A DNA stretch of 10,843 nt. Source: DASRPD01 sp035646535. GTDB taxonomy: Bacteria; Actinomycetota; Acidimicrobiia; IMCC26256; JANYLB01. This document shows positions 1-6,588 of the stretch, piece after piece; within the stretch, counting starts at the first letter, position 1, and each line of letters begins with the position of its first letter. The stretch spans positions 1-10,843 of the forward strand of contig DASRPD010000025.1 in NCBI GenBank assembly GCA_035646535.1, in the 5' to 3' direction. A program made the translations under genes and the position numbers. Under the pieces are notes generated by a model that saw only the letters and a program-made list of their open reading frames with translations, was not told the origin of the DNA and made no database searches.

Positions 1-158
1 GACCCGCCCGTTGGTGCACTGGTCGTCGCTATGCGACGACCAGTGCACCAACGCAGCATCGGGGGGCGAGCTCGGCGGAACGCCTGCACCTTGTAGCCGG
101 CTTCACGGCGGCGTTCGAGCACGAACGCGATGCGATCGAAGGCCTCGCTCGGGACCAC
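1..158 (-). CDS. Truncated N-terminus of a probable PHP-domain protein
   Basis: This minus-strand frame starts with GTG at 158 and stays open to the window edge. Its first 30 residues include EAFDRIAFVLERRR and YKVQAFRRA, which resemble the helical N-terminus of actinobacterial PHP-domain (polymerase/histidinol-phosphatase-like metal hydrolase) proteins, from memory of the family rather than an alignment. The resemblance stops at about base 69; the family normally continues with an Ala-rich helix, but here the frame becomes Arg-rich and runs into a perfect hairpin. The gene is divergent from the SRPBCC gene, whose start is about 25 bp away. A frameshift in the C6 run near base 65, a rearrangement, or an assembly fold-back at the edge would each explain the loss of similarity. 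No catalytic residues of the PHP domain are in the window. Confidence 0.45.
   Translation of the reverse strand, partial: MVPSEAFDRIAFVLERRREAGYKVQAFRRARPPMLRWCTGRRIATTSAPTGG
10..52. repeat. Perfect 20-bp inverted repeat with 3-nt loop
   Basis: Arms at 10-29 and 33-52 are exact reverse complements separated by TAT. No T-run follows on either side, so it does not look like a standard intrinsic terminator. It falls where the coding similarity of the PHP-like frame has already ended, and it touches the window edge, so a fold-back assembly artefact must be considered along with a real hairpin. Confidence 0.9.
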
Positions 159-182
159 GCCTGCAAGGTACCCTCGGTGCTC

Positions 183-659
183 ATGACTGACACCCGCGAC
201 ATCGTAAGCGTCGAACGCACCATCGACGCCCCGCCCGAGAAGATCTTCGAGCTGGTCGCCGACCCGCGCCGTCACCACGAGTTCGACGGCTCGGGCACGG
301 TTCGTGACGTCAAGGCGGGCGGAGATGATCAGCTCGAGCTGGGCTCGGAGTTCGGGATGTCGATGAAGCTGGGCATCCCCTATTCCATGGTCAGCACCGT
401 GGTCGAATTCGAAGACGGTCGCCGCGTCGCGTGGCAGTCGCGGCCGCCGGGGCTCTTCGGCAAGATCGCGGGGGGTCGAATCTGGCGCTACGAGCTGGAG
501 CCGCTCGATTCGGGTGGCACGCTCGTCCGTGAGAGCTGGGACGTCAGCCAGGACAAGCAGCGTCCGCTGCTGCGGATCGGACCGACGCCGAAGAAGACCC
601 GCACGAACATGGAGAAGACGCTCGAGCGGATCGACGAGCTCGTCGGCGGATCGAGCTGA
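183..659 (+). CDS. SRPBCC (START-like) family protein
   Basis: A 158-residue protein with the SRPBCC helix-grip layout. It opens with a beta strand (IVSVERTIDAPPEKIFELVAD, split here as residues 7-15 and 16-27), the usual family signature in which DAPPEKIFE leads into the first helix and 'DPRRHHEFD' follows. Central strands carry the GxxFGMSMK and VSTVVEFEDGRRVAW segments, and a long C-terminal helix (about 138-154) closes the cavity. Family members bind or transfer hydrophobic ligands such as lipids, polyketides or steroids in a soluble cytoplasmic cavity; the ligand here cannot be read from sequence. The start is ATG 183; GTG 177 is an alternative with a better-spaced AAGG (165-168) and adds two residues. 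The gene is followed by tRNA-Ser 29 bp downstream. Confidence 0.85.
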   Translation: MTDTRDIVSVERTIDAPPEKIFELVADPRRHHEFDGSGTVRDVKAGGDDQLELGSEFGMSMKLGIPYSMVSTVVEFEDGRRVAWQSRPPGLFGKIAGGRIWRYELEPLDSGGTLVRESWDVSQDKQRPLLRIGPTPKKTRTNMEKTLERIDELVGGSS

Positions 660-671
660 ACGGACCCCTCG

Positions 672-677
672 TATACT
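672..677 (+). promoter_or_regulatory. Putative -10 box of tRNA-Ser
   Basis: TATACT matches the consensus -10 hexamer at five of six positions and lies 11 bp before the mature tRNA 5' end. No convincing -35 hexamer is visible 16-18 bp upstream, where the end of the SRPBCC gene lies. Confidence 0.4.
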
Positions 678-688
678 CGGGCCGTCCC

Positions 689-780
689 GGAGGGATGACT
701 GAGTGGCCGAAAGTGCTCGCCTGCTAAGCGAGTAGGGGGTTATTGCCTCCTCGAGGGTTCAAATCCCTCTCCCTCCGCCA
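689..780 (+). tRNA. tRNA-Ser(GCT)
   Basis: A 92-nt class II tRNA with a long variable arm. The acceptor stem is GGAGGGA (689-695) with TCCCTCC (770-776), discriminator G777, and the 3' CCA is encoded (778-780). The anticodon stem is CTCGC/GCGAG with loop CTGCTAA (721-727) and anticodon GCT at 723-725, reading AGC and AGT serine codons. The T arm is GAGGG-TTCAAAT-CCCTC (753-769). Confidence 0.97.
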
Positions 781-784
781 TTGT

Positions 785-810
785 CGGGCGCTGCGAGAGC
801 GCATCGCCCG
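785..810 (+). terminator. Hairpin after tRNA-Ser, possible terminator or processing stem
   Basis: CGGGCG (785-790) pairs with CGCCCG (805-810) and TGCG (792-795) with CGCA (800-803), with one C/T mismatch between the two stems and an AGAG tetraloop. It begins 5 nt after the tRNA CCA. There is no U tract, so if it terminates transcription it is of the T-less kind common in GC-rich actinobacteria. Confidence 0.4.
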
Positions 811-835
811 CCGTGCCGACCCAGGGAGACGCGAC

Positions 836-1282
836 ATGACGAAGGTGTTGGTGGCGACCGATGGTTCCGCGCGGTCGGTGCACGCGGCACACCGGGCGTT
901 CGAGCTGCTGGGGCCGAGCACGGACGTGACCGTGCTCGCCGTCCTGACCGAGCTGCCCGGAGACGATGCCGGTGGATTCGAGGGCTCGACCGAAACGCCC
1001 GCCGAGGAAGACCGAGATTGGCAGAACGAGGTGGCCGAGGTGCAGGCCGCGATCACCGACACCCTGACCGAGGTCCACGGTGCGAACGTGACCAAGCAGG
1101 TGGAGACCGGTGACGCGGGACCGATGATCGTGTGGGTCGCGGAACAGATCGGTGCGGATGTGATCGTCGTCGGTTCGCGCGGGCGCGGCGCACTGAAACG
1201 AATGGTTCTCGGCTCGGTGAGTGAGCACGTCGTGCACCACGCCCCGTGCGCGGTGCTGGTCGTGCGCGAGGAAGCCAAATAG
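836..1282 (+). CDS. Universal stress protein (UspA family), ATP-binding type
   Basis: A 148-residue single-domain Usp protein. It starts with the first Rossmann-like strand and loop (MTKVLVATDGS) and ends with the nucleotide signature G113-x2-G116-x9-G126-S127, which marks the ATP-binding UspA/UspFG-type branch. The last strand is CAVLVVRE. Residues 41-66 form an acidic linker (PGDDAGG through AEEDRDW), longer than in minimal members. Such proteins are soluble, usually dimeric, and sense ATP during energy or redox stress; the partner cannot be inferred. The ATG at 836 has an AGGGAGA Shine-Dalgarno at 823-829. The gene converges with the dehydrogenase gene, 23 bp between stop codons. Confidence 0.93.
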   Translation: MTKVLVATDGSARSVHAAHRAFELLGPSTDVTVLAVLTELPGDDAGGFEGSTETPAEEDRDWQNEVAEVQAAITDTLTEVHGANVTKQVETGDAGPMIVWVAEQIGADVIVVGSRGRGALKRMVLGSVSEHVVHHAPCAVLVVREEAK

Positions 1283-1305
1283 CGCCCCGACTCAGGTTTG
1301 CGGGC

Positions 1306-2253
1306 CTAGGTCACAAGGTTCGGCGGGTGTTCACCGGCGAGCACCGCGCACGCGCCGCCGGCCGCGACCCGGGCCATCCGTGTGCGGGTTGCCGTCGACG
1401 CGCTGCCGATGTGGGGGAGCAGCACCGTCCGTGGCGCGGCTAACAAGCGCGGGTGCACGTCGGGTTCGTGCTCGAACACGTCGAGACCCGCGGCGAAGAT
1501 CGACCCCGACTCGAGGGCTTCGGCCAGTGCGATCTCGTCGACCACCGGGCCGCGCGCGGTATTCACGAGCACTGCGGTCGGCTTCATGAGCTCCAGCTCG
1601 CGGCGTCCGATGAGGTGGCGGGTCGCGGCGGTCAACGGAACGTGGAGGCTCACCGCGTCGGCGCGTCGCAACAGCTTGTCGAGGTCCGCGACGTAGCCCG
1701 GCCGGCCCGAGTCATGGCGGGCGTGGTGCAGGACCTCCATCCCGAATCCGCCGGCGCGGAACGCCACGGCCCGACCGATGCGGCCGAAGCCCACGAGGCC
1801 GAGCACCGTGCCGGCCACATCCTGGCCGAGGTACTGGTTGATGCCCCAGCCCGCCCACGCTCCGGCGCGTAGGTCCCGTTCGGCGTCCGAGGCGAGGCGC
1901 GACGCCGCGAGCAGCAATAGGAACGCGAGATCAGCGGTCGTCTCGTCCAACACCCCGGGGGTGTTGCAGACCGCGACACCGACGCGGCGTGCGGCGTCCA
2001 CGTCGATGTTGTCGTAGCCGACCGCGACGTTGGCCACAACCCGCAGCGATCCCGCGGCGCCGGCCGCGAGCACGTCGTCGTCGATCCGATCCGTGAGGAG
2101 CGACACGATCGCGTCGACCTCGCCTGCGGCGGCGACCAGCTCGTCGTGGGTGAACGGAGTGTCGTCGGCGCGCGCCGCAATCTCGTGGCCGGCGTCGACC
2201 AGGGGGTCGAGTCCACCGGGAGGGAGCGCGCGGGTGACGAGGACACGGGCCAT
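1306..2253 (-). CDS. D-isomer-specific 2-hydroxyacid dehydrogenase (glyoxylate/hydroxypyruvate reductase type)
   Basis: A 315-residue NAD(P)-dependent oxidoreductase that interconverts a 2-oxoacid and its D-2-hydroxyacid. The substrate-domain segment NVAVGYDNID is at 75-84, the dinucleotide fold GFGRIG at 155-160, and the catalytic triad is in place: R234 in NTARGPVVDE, E263 in DVFEHEP, and H281 in LLPHIGSA. The NVAVGYDNID motif and the overall length fit the GyaR/GhrB group acting on glyoxylate and hydroxypyruvate; close relatives (phosphonate dehydrogenase, other 2-ketoacid reductases) cannot be excluded. Translation start is supported by a strong minus-strand GGGAGGAG six nt before the ATG. 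The gene is divergent from the epoxide hydrolase gene, about 104 bp apart, and seems to be transcribed alone. Confidence 0.93.
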   Translation of the reverse strand: MARVLVTRALPPGGLDPLVDAGHEIAARADDTPFTHDELVAAAGEVDAIVSLLTDRIDDDVLAAGAAGSLRVVANVAVGYDNIDVDAARRVGVAVCNTPGVLDETTADLAFLLLLAASRLASDAERDLRAGAWAGWGINQYLGQDVAGTVLGLVGFGRIGRAVAFRAGGFGMEVLHHARHDSGRPGYVADLDKLLRRADAVSLHVPLTAATRHLIGRRELELMKPTAVLVNTARGPVVDEIALAEALESGSIFAAGLDVFEHEPDVHPRLLAAPRTVLLPHIGSASTATRTRMARVAAGGACAVLAGEHPPNLVT

Positions 2254-2357
2254 CCGGACTCCTCCCTACACTGACGGGCGGCCAGCGTAGCGAGGCGGCA
2301 TCACGGCCACCGACGACGTACCGCCGAGGGTTTCGGATCACAATCGAGGGGTTGCTG

Positions 2358-3170
2358 ATGCGGGTCGACTCCAACGGTGTGGGAATCGAGTACGACGTCA
2401 ACGGCGACGGTCGTCCGGTCATCCTGCTGCACGGGTTCCCCGACTCGGGGCGGCTGTGGCGCCACCAGGTCCCGGCGCTCGTCGACGCCGGGTTTCGCGT
2501 CATCGTGCCGGACCAGCGCGGCTACGGCGCGTCGGATCACCCGACCGACGTCGACGCGTATTCGATTCTGTATCTCGCCGGTGACATCGCCGCGGTGCTC
2601 GATGACTGCGGCGTCGAGCGCGCCCACGTGGTCGGGCACGACTGGGGCGCCGCGGTCGCCTGGGCTCTCGCCGCCGCGTTTCCCGACCGGGTCGACCATC
2701 TCGCGGCGCTCTCGGTCGGCCATCCGAGCGGATTCATGAGCGCCGGCCTCGCGCAGCGCGAGAAGTCGTGGTACATGCTCCTGTTCCAGTTCCCGGGCGT
2801 CGCCGAGCGTTGGCTCAGCAACGACGGCTGGGCGAATCTCCGGGAGTGGATGACTCATCCCGACGTCGACGCGGTCATCGCCGACCTGGAGGCGACGGAC
2901 TCGCTGACCACCGGGCTCAACTGGTACCGGGCAAACGTGGCGCCGGAAAGCTGGGTCGCGCCGCCGTTCGAGCTGCCTCCGGTCGCCGCGCCCACGATGG
3001 GGGTGTGGAGCAGCGCCGACGCGCACCTGCTGGAAGCACAGATGACCGCGTCGTCGGCCTACGTCTCCGGCGCCTGGCGGTACGAGCGGATCGACGGGGC
3101 CGGACACCACCTGCAACTGGAGGAGCCCGACCGGGTGAACGAGCTGCTCGTCGACTTCCTCCCCGCGTGA
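2358..3170 (+). CDS. Alpha/beta hydrolase, epoxide hydrolase type
   Basis: A 270-residue soluble enzyme. Motifs in order: oxyanion-hole HGFPD (25-29) followed by W34, the sharp-turn DQRGYG (52-57), nucleophile elbow GHDWG with Asp95, likely acid Asp221 in the VWSSAD segment, and base His250 in AGHH. An Asp nucleophile rather than Ser, the HGxP motif, and two candidate lid tyrosines (Y139 in SWYML and Y190 in NWYRAN) point to epoxide hydrolysis through a covalent ester. Haloalkane dehalogenase is less likely, because it lacks HGxP and the two tyrosines. ATG 2358 is chosen because GAGGGG (2346-2351) is spaced six nt before it; TTG 2352 would overlap that site's optimal window. The length is near the small bacterial members of the family. 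The natural substrate is not evident from the neighbours. Confidence 0.9.
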   Translation: MRVDSNGVGIEYDVNGDGRPVILLHGFPDSGRLWRHQVPALVDAGFRVIVPDQRGYGASDHPTDVDAYSILYLAGDIAAVLDDCGVERAHVVGHDWGAAVAWALAAAFPDRVDHLAALSVGHPSGFMSAGLAQREKSWYMLLFQFPGVAERWLSNDGWANLREWMTHPDVDAVIADLEATDSLTTGLNWYRANVAPESWVAPPFELPPVAAPTMGVWSSADAHLLEAQMTASSAYVSGAWRYERIDGAGHHLQLEEPDRVNELLVDFLPA

Positions 3171-3221
3171 TGGCGTGACGTCGCCGGGCCCGACCGGCCG
3201 CGGTGTGCGACGATCACGCCT

Positions 3222-4121
3222 GTGAGCGACGACGACGGGACGCCGGATACCTCGCTGATCCCGTGGACCGAGCCGGAGCCACCGATGGGGACCGTGACCA
3301 GCTTCGCTCGTCGGGTGACCGACCTCGGCCTCGGTGCCGCCAGTGTCGTCGCCGGGGCCACGATCGACGCGGTCGAGCGCTTCGTGCCCGGTGAGGCCCG
3401 ACCGCCCGGTTCGGCGCCGTCCCCGTCGCTGCTTCGCCTCATGCCCGGCGCGCTGTTGGGTGCGGGAATCGCCGCGCAGCGCCGCGTGCTCGAGGTCACC
3501 GCGGTGACCGAACGGACCGCCGCACAACTTGGCGGTCTCGCGGCGCGCACGCCGCTGGTGGGGGCAACGCTGCGGTCCGCGGAGGACTACCTGAGCGTGT
3601 GGAGCGCCCGTGGCGCAACCACCCAGGCCCGCAACCGGGCGCTGGTGGGCGAGTTCGTGCGCCGGCTGAGCCCGGAGCTCGCGAGCGCCATCGTGACCCA
3701 GCTCCCGATCGAATCGATCGTCGACAACATCGATATCGATGCGCTCCTCGACCAGGTCGACATCGACCGCATCATCGGTCGCGTGGACGTGGACAAGATC
3801 GTGGGTCGCGTCGACGTCGATCACATCGTCGGCCGGGTCAGCATCGACGGCATCATGGACCGCGTCGACATCGACCGGATCATGGACCAGATCGACATCG
3901 GCCCGCTCGCGCAAGAAGTGATCGCCGAGGTCGACATCGGCGAGATCGTTCGGGAATCGACGGGAACGATCGGCAGTGGCGTCGTCGACGGGCTGAGGGT
4001 CACTGCGATGACCATCGATGACGCGGTGTCCTGGACGGTCGACAAGATCCTGTTCCGCAAGCGCGGCCGGGCCACCGACGTGCCCGGCTACGAGGTCGGC
4101 CGCGACGAGACCGGGCAGTGA
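3222..4121 (+). CDS. Nine-residue VDVD-repeat protein coupled to an RDD protein
   Basis: A 299-residue protein of unknown function. Residues 32-50 and 74-88 are small-residue-rich and weakly hydrophobic. Residues 170-232 are seven consecutive nine-residue units of the form [VI]-D-[VI]-D-x-[IL]-[VIM]-x-[RQ], with an eighth unit at 237-245. No catalytic motif is visible. Similar Val-Asp repeat segments occur next to, or fused with, RDD membrane proteins in actinobacteria (recollection of the family, not checked). The start is GTG 3222 with no clear Shine-Dalgarno, so the mRNA may be leaderless; ATG 3285 (Met22), preceded by CGGAG, is the alternative. The stop overlaps the next start (GTGA), so this protein and the RDD protein are made from one message and probably work together at the membrane. 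Confidence 0.8.
   Translation: MSDDDGTPDTSLIPWTEPEPPMGTVTSFARRVTDLGLGAASVVAGATIDAVERFVPGEARPPGSAPSPSLLRLMPGALLGAGIAAQRRVLEVTAVTERTAAQLGGLAARTPLVGATLRSAEDYLSVWSARGATTQARNRALVGEFVRRLSPELASAIVTQLPIESIVDNIDIDALLDQVDIDRIIGRVDVDKIVGRVDVDHIVGRVSIDGIMDRVDIDRIMDQIDIGPLAQEVIAEVDIGEIVRESTGTIGSGVVDGLRVTAMTIDDAVSWTVDKILFRKRGRATDVPGYEVGRDETGQ
3729..3917 (+). repeat. Seven tandem 27-bp coding repeats
   Basis: Each 27-bp unit encodes a nine-residue VDIDRIIGR-like block. Conservation is strongest at the Asp codons and the hydrophobic positions; third codon positions differ between units, which shows the repeat is kept at protein level and is not a recent DNA duplication. Confidence 0.85.
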
Positions 4122-4588
4122 GCGCGCCGGCCATTCGCAACGACCGCGCGCGGGCGTTGCAGGGCACCCGAGCCGGTTTCGCGAGCCGCGCGATCGCCAA
4201 TGGCATCGACTGGGCCATGGCGATGATCATGTACGGCTCGGGGCTGGTCGCGTACGCACTGGCCGTGTACTTCGTGACCGATCACCCGTTCCACGTGCCC
4301 GATCCCGGGCTGACGTTCGCGGTCTCCCTGCCGTGGATCGTGATCGTGCTGTACCTCACGGCCGGATGGGGTGTCACCGGCCAGACGATCGGCAAGTCGG
4401 TGATGGGGCTTCGGGTCATTCGGGCGAGTGGCGAGACGATGCGTCCACGTCGAGCCTTCGTCCGAGCCCTCATCTGCGCGACGTTTCCGTGGGTGTTGTT
4501 GTGGGTGATCGTGAGCCGTCGCAACTCGGGCGTGCACGACGGCATCTGCCGTACGACGGTGGTCCACGACTGGTCGCGCGCCACGTGA
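4118..4588 (+). CDS. RDD family integral membrane protein
   Basis: A 156-residue membrane protein of the RDD family. Family hallmarks are R24 in FASRAIANGIDW with D31, the cytoplasmic-loop signature TGQTIGKSVMGLRVI (87-101), and the terminal acidic position D141 in SGVHDGICRTTVV. Hydrophobic segments at about 31-54, 66-84 and 114-133 fit the usual three helices. RDD proteins are poorly characterised; some act in sodium/proton exchange, so a transport or stress role is possible but not shown here. It starts with GTG overlapping the stop of the VDVD-repeat gene, so translation is coupled. The 169 bp between its end and tRNA-Arg hold no gene I can support. Confidence 0.88.
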   Translation: MSAPAIRNDRARALQGTRAGFASRAIANGIDWAMAMIMYGSGLVAYALAVYFVTDHPFHVPDPGLTFAVSLPWIVIVLYLTAGWGVTGQTIGKSVMGLRVIRASGETMRPRRAFVRALICATFPWVLLWVIVSRRNSGVHDGICRTTVVHDWSRAT

Positions 4589-4740
4589 GCCGGCGCAGGC
4601 GCTGAGCACCATGACGGCGGCGAAGCGATCTGAGAAGACCTTCCCGACGGCGTGACCGCCATTCGCGCCTCCGACTGCGAGATCGGCAGGCATCCCGCGA
4701 TGATCAATGGCCCGATCTCGATGGGCTCGCCGCCCTCGCG

Positions 4741-4746
4741 TAGGCT
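4741..4746 (+). promoter_or_regulatory. Putative -10 box of tRNA-Arg
   Basis: TAGGCT fits the actinobacterial TANNNT pattern and ends 11 bp before the mature tRNA. No -35 element stands out upstream. Confidence 0.3.
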
Positions 4747-4757
4747 GACGACCTCGA

Positions 4758-4830
4758 GCGCTCGTAGCTCAACGGATAGAGCATCTGATTACGGATCAGA
4801 AGGTTGGGGGTTCGAATCCCTCCGAGCGCA
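4758..4830 (+). tRNA. tRNA-Arg(ACG)
   Basis: A 73-nt tRNA. Acceptor GCGCTCG (4758-4764) pairs with CGAGCGC (4823-4829), discriminator A4830. The anticodon stem is TCTGA/TCAGA with loop TTACGGA and anticodon ACG at 4791-4793 (read as ICG, decoding CGU/CGC/CGA). The T loop is TTCGAAT. CCA is not encoded; CTG follows, unlike the nearby tRNA-Ser, which carries CCA. An integrase gene follows at once, so this tRNA is the probable integration target. Confidence 0.96.
4806..4830. other. Putative attL, T arm and acceptor end of tRNA-Arg
   Basis: Tyrosine recombinases of this type commonly recombine within the T-loop to 3' end of a tRNA, and the integrase stop codon is only 39 bp past the tRNA. The crossover core is therefore expected in this stretch. 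The second copy (attR) is not in the window, so the exact boundary is inferred. Confidence 0.5.
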
Positions 4831-4869
4831 CTGAAGAACCGCTGCTCAGAGCGTCGCGCGCTCGAGGAG

Positions 4870-6144
4870 CTATTCGCCCGAGACCACACGGAGCCCACGA
4901 GGCGTCGCGCTGGCGAAATCTGTCGCTGCCGCCGCATCCTCGTCGGCACCGGGAAGCAGATGGCCGTAGATGTCGAACGTCACGACGATGCTCGAGTGAC
5001 CCAAGCGCACCTGAATCAGTTTCGGGCTGAACCCCTCCGCGATCAGCGCCACGACGTGGGAGTGCCTGAGACCGTGCAGCGTAAGGCGCGGGAGTCCGCT
5101 CCGCGTGACGGCCCGGTTGAACGTCGAGCTCACTGAGTCGGGATGAACCGGTGCGCCCCCGAGGTCCGTGAACGCGTACTCGGGCAGAGCGCCGACGCGG
5201 AGACGCTGAGCGGTGCGGTGGGCCCGAAGCTGCGAGGCCGTGCCAGCGCCGATGCTCACCGGCCGACGTGATGCCTTCGACTTGGGCGTGGTCTCGACGA
5301 CTCGGCCGCCCGCCAAGACGCGGTTCCGGGTGACCGTGAGCACGGCGCAGTCGTCCGCGAGATCCGACCAGCGGAGGCCGCAGAGTTCTCCGCGTCGGAG
5401 CCCGGTCGCCGCTGCGGTCGCGTAGAGAGGAGTCAGCAGGTGCGTCGGGTCGAGAGACTCGAGGAAGGTGCGAACCTGATCGGGCGTCCAGAACTTCAGC
5501 GCGGGTCGCTCTGTCTGCACCCCGCTCGGGAGAGTGACGTCGGCAAGCGGGCTCCGTGCGAGATGCTTCCGACGCACCGCGAGCGTGAGCACCGAGCCGA
5601 GCACCACGCCGACGTAGCGCACTGTGACGGCCTTCCTGTTGCCGTCGAGCAGGTCGGCGAGCAGGTTCGCGATTCGGCCCGCGGTCACGTCGCGTAGCGG
5701 AAGCGCGCCGAGCGTCGGGAGCACATCGCGTTCCATCGTGCGCGTGTAGCTGTCGATTGTGGTGTCCTTCAGTCGCAGTCGGAGGTCGGGAATCCAGTCG
5801 GCCTCGACGAACTGACGCAACGGAACCGACGCTGCCGCGGCCATCACGTGTTGGCCCCGCCGAGATGCCTCGGTCAGCCGGTCGCGTTCTACCTTCGCTT
5901 CCTTCTCGGACGCGAAGCCGCGCGAGGTGCTCTGCCGCCGCACGTCGATGGCGGGACCGAGCGCCGCGCCGCACGATGGGCATTCGTCACCGAGCCGCGG
6001 GTGGTCGGCGAGCCACGCGCCTTTCTTGCACGCGATGCACCGGCGCTGACGCTGCTTCCCGAGGTCGTTGACGACGAGCCAGCGTTTCCCACGGGGGAAC
6101 CGCTTCCGGTCTTTCGCTAGTCGGGTTCTGATCGACGTGCTCAT
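4870..6144 (-). CDS. int: Tyrosine recombinase (integrase) with N-terminal zinc ribbon
   Basis: A 424-residue phage-type integrase that inserts and excises the element at the tRNA-Arg site. Residues 36-58 hold two CxxC pairs (CIAC at 36-39, CPSC at 55-58), a zinc ribbon that replaces or precedes the usual Arm-binding domain. A core-binding SAM-like domain covers about 108-205. The catalytic domain carries R250 in ATGLRRGEL, Lys 288 or 290 in TPKSKASRR, H357 and R360 in HGLRH, H383 in LGHSS and the nucleophile Y393 in FDIYGH, so all active-site residues are present. The start is supported by AGGAG seven nt before the ATG on the minus strand. It converges on tRNA-Arg and is divergent from the rest of the element. 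It looks intact and functional. Confidence 0.96.
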   Translation of the reverse strand: MSTSIRTRLAKDRKRFPRGKRWLVVNDLGKQRQRRCIACKKGAWLADHPRLGDECPSCGAALGPAIDVRRQSTSRGFASEKEAKVERDRLTEASRRGQHVMAAAASVPLRQFVEADWIPDLRLRLKDTTIDSYTRTMERDVLPTLGALPLRDVTAGRIANLLADLLDGNRKAVTVRYVGVVLGSVLTLAVRRKHLARSPLADVTLPSGVQTERPALKFWTPDQVRTFLESLDPTHLLTPLYATAAATGLRRGELCGLRWSDLADDCAVLTVTRNRVLAGGRVVETTPKSKASRRPVSIGAGTASQLRAHRTAQRLRVGALPEYAFTDLGGAPVHPDSVSSTFNRAVTRSGLPRLTLHGLRHSHVVALIAEGFSPKLIQVRLGHSSIVVTFDIYGHLLPGADEDAAAATDFASATPRGLRVVSGE

Positions 6145-6330
6145 CGCTCTGCTCCTGACGCTCTCCGTGGCCGAGCTAACAATTCTAGGCCCCGCCGACC
6201 ACTCTCCGTGTTAGCATCAGTATCTACAAGCGCCACCTCAACCAAGTTCATCGAGAGTCGGTAGAGCAACCGATCCCCTCGGCCATCCGCCCGGAGAAGG
6301 AGTACGGGCAACCAGCCAGGAGATAGGGAA
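6145..6330. promoter_or_regulatory. Divergent control region between integrase and early operon
   Basis: This 186-bp gap must hold both promoters. CTCTCCGTG occurs twice in direct orientation, at 6161-6169 and 6202-6210, 41 bp (about four helical turns) apart. GCTAACA (6175-6181) and TGTTAGC (6209-6215) form a 7-bp inverted repeat next to these copies. On the minus strand TAGAAT (6187 to 6182) is a good -10 box for the integrase and lies between the repeats, so a protein bound at them would cover that promoter. The likely binders are the two HTH proteins encoded next door. AGGAGA (6318-6323) is the Shine-Dalgarno of the first rightward gene. A clear rightward promoter could not be picked. Confidence 0.55.
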
Positions 6331-6588
6331 ATGCTCACCGAAAGCGAACTGGAAGAAGTTGCGATCGGTCGGGAACGTCTCGCGACGGGACACGCTCGCA
6401 TCGTTCGGCAAGGTCTCCATATCTCGCAAGAGGAAATGCGGAAACGAATCGGATGCAACTCCCGAGTTCGTGTCTCGCAATGGGAGACCGGCGGTGTCCT
6501 GCTCCCTGAGACGCCAGCGGGGTTGCGGGCAGCGCGATTCATCGCTTCGCTCGACGCGGCGTTTCGCGCCGGCAGGCAGGTCCTGTAA
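6331..6588 (+). CDS. Cro/CI-type (XRE-like) HTH protein
   Basis: An 85-residue protein. Residues about 24-58 fit a compact Cro/CI helix-turn-helix: GLHISQEEMRKRIG gives helices 2 and 3 and VSQWETG is the typical end of the recognition region. The C-terminal helix (about 64-80) may dimerise. It is likely the element's immunity or lysogeny-type regulator, acting on the control region just upstream. AGGAGA is spaced seven nt before the ATG. Its TAA overlaps the next ATG by one base (TAATG), the first of a chain of coupled genes. Confidence 0.7.
   Translation: MLTESELEEVAIGRERLATGHARIVRQGLHISQEEMRKRIGCNSRVRVSQWETGGVLLPETPAGLRAARFIASLDAAFRAGRQVL

Noticed and set aside
2301..3914. 537-codon minus-strand open frame opposite the epoxide hydrolase and VDVD-repeat genes
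   Set aside because: It is a GC-rich antisense shadow; both plus-strand genes have clear family motifs and good start sites.
4589..4757. Possible small gene on the minus strand between the RDD gene and tRNA-Arg
   Set aside because: Frames run antisense into the RDD gene, with no ribosome site and no recognisable domain.
4849..4863. GAGCG/CGCTC hairpin between tRNA-Arg and the integrase as a terminator
   Set aside because: Only a 5-bp stem with no T tract; not distinguishable from chance in GC-rich DNA.
4796..5983. 395-codon open frame on the same strand as the integrase, in another frame
   Set aside because: The integrase frame holds all catalytic residues; this frame is Arg/Ser-rich shadow sequence.
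6141..6251. Minus-strand 36-residue ORF just before the integrase whose stop overlaps the integrase ATG (ATGA)
   Set aside because: No Shine-Dalgarno before its ATG, it overlays the repeats and the TAGAAT box, and the frame continues antisense through the HTH gene, so the overlap is probably chance.
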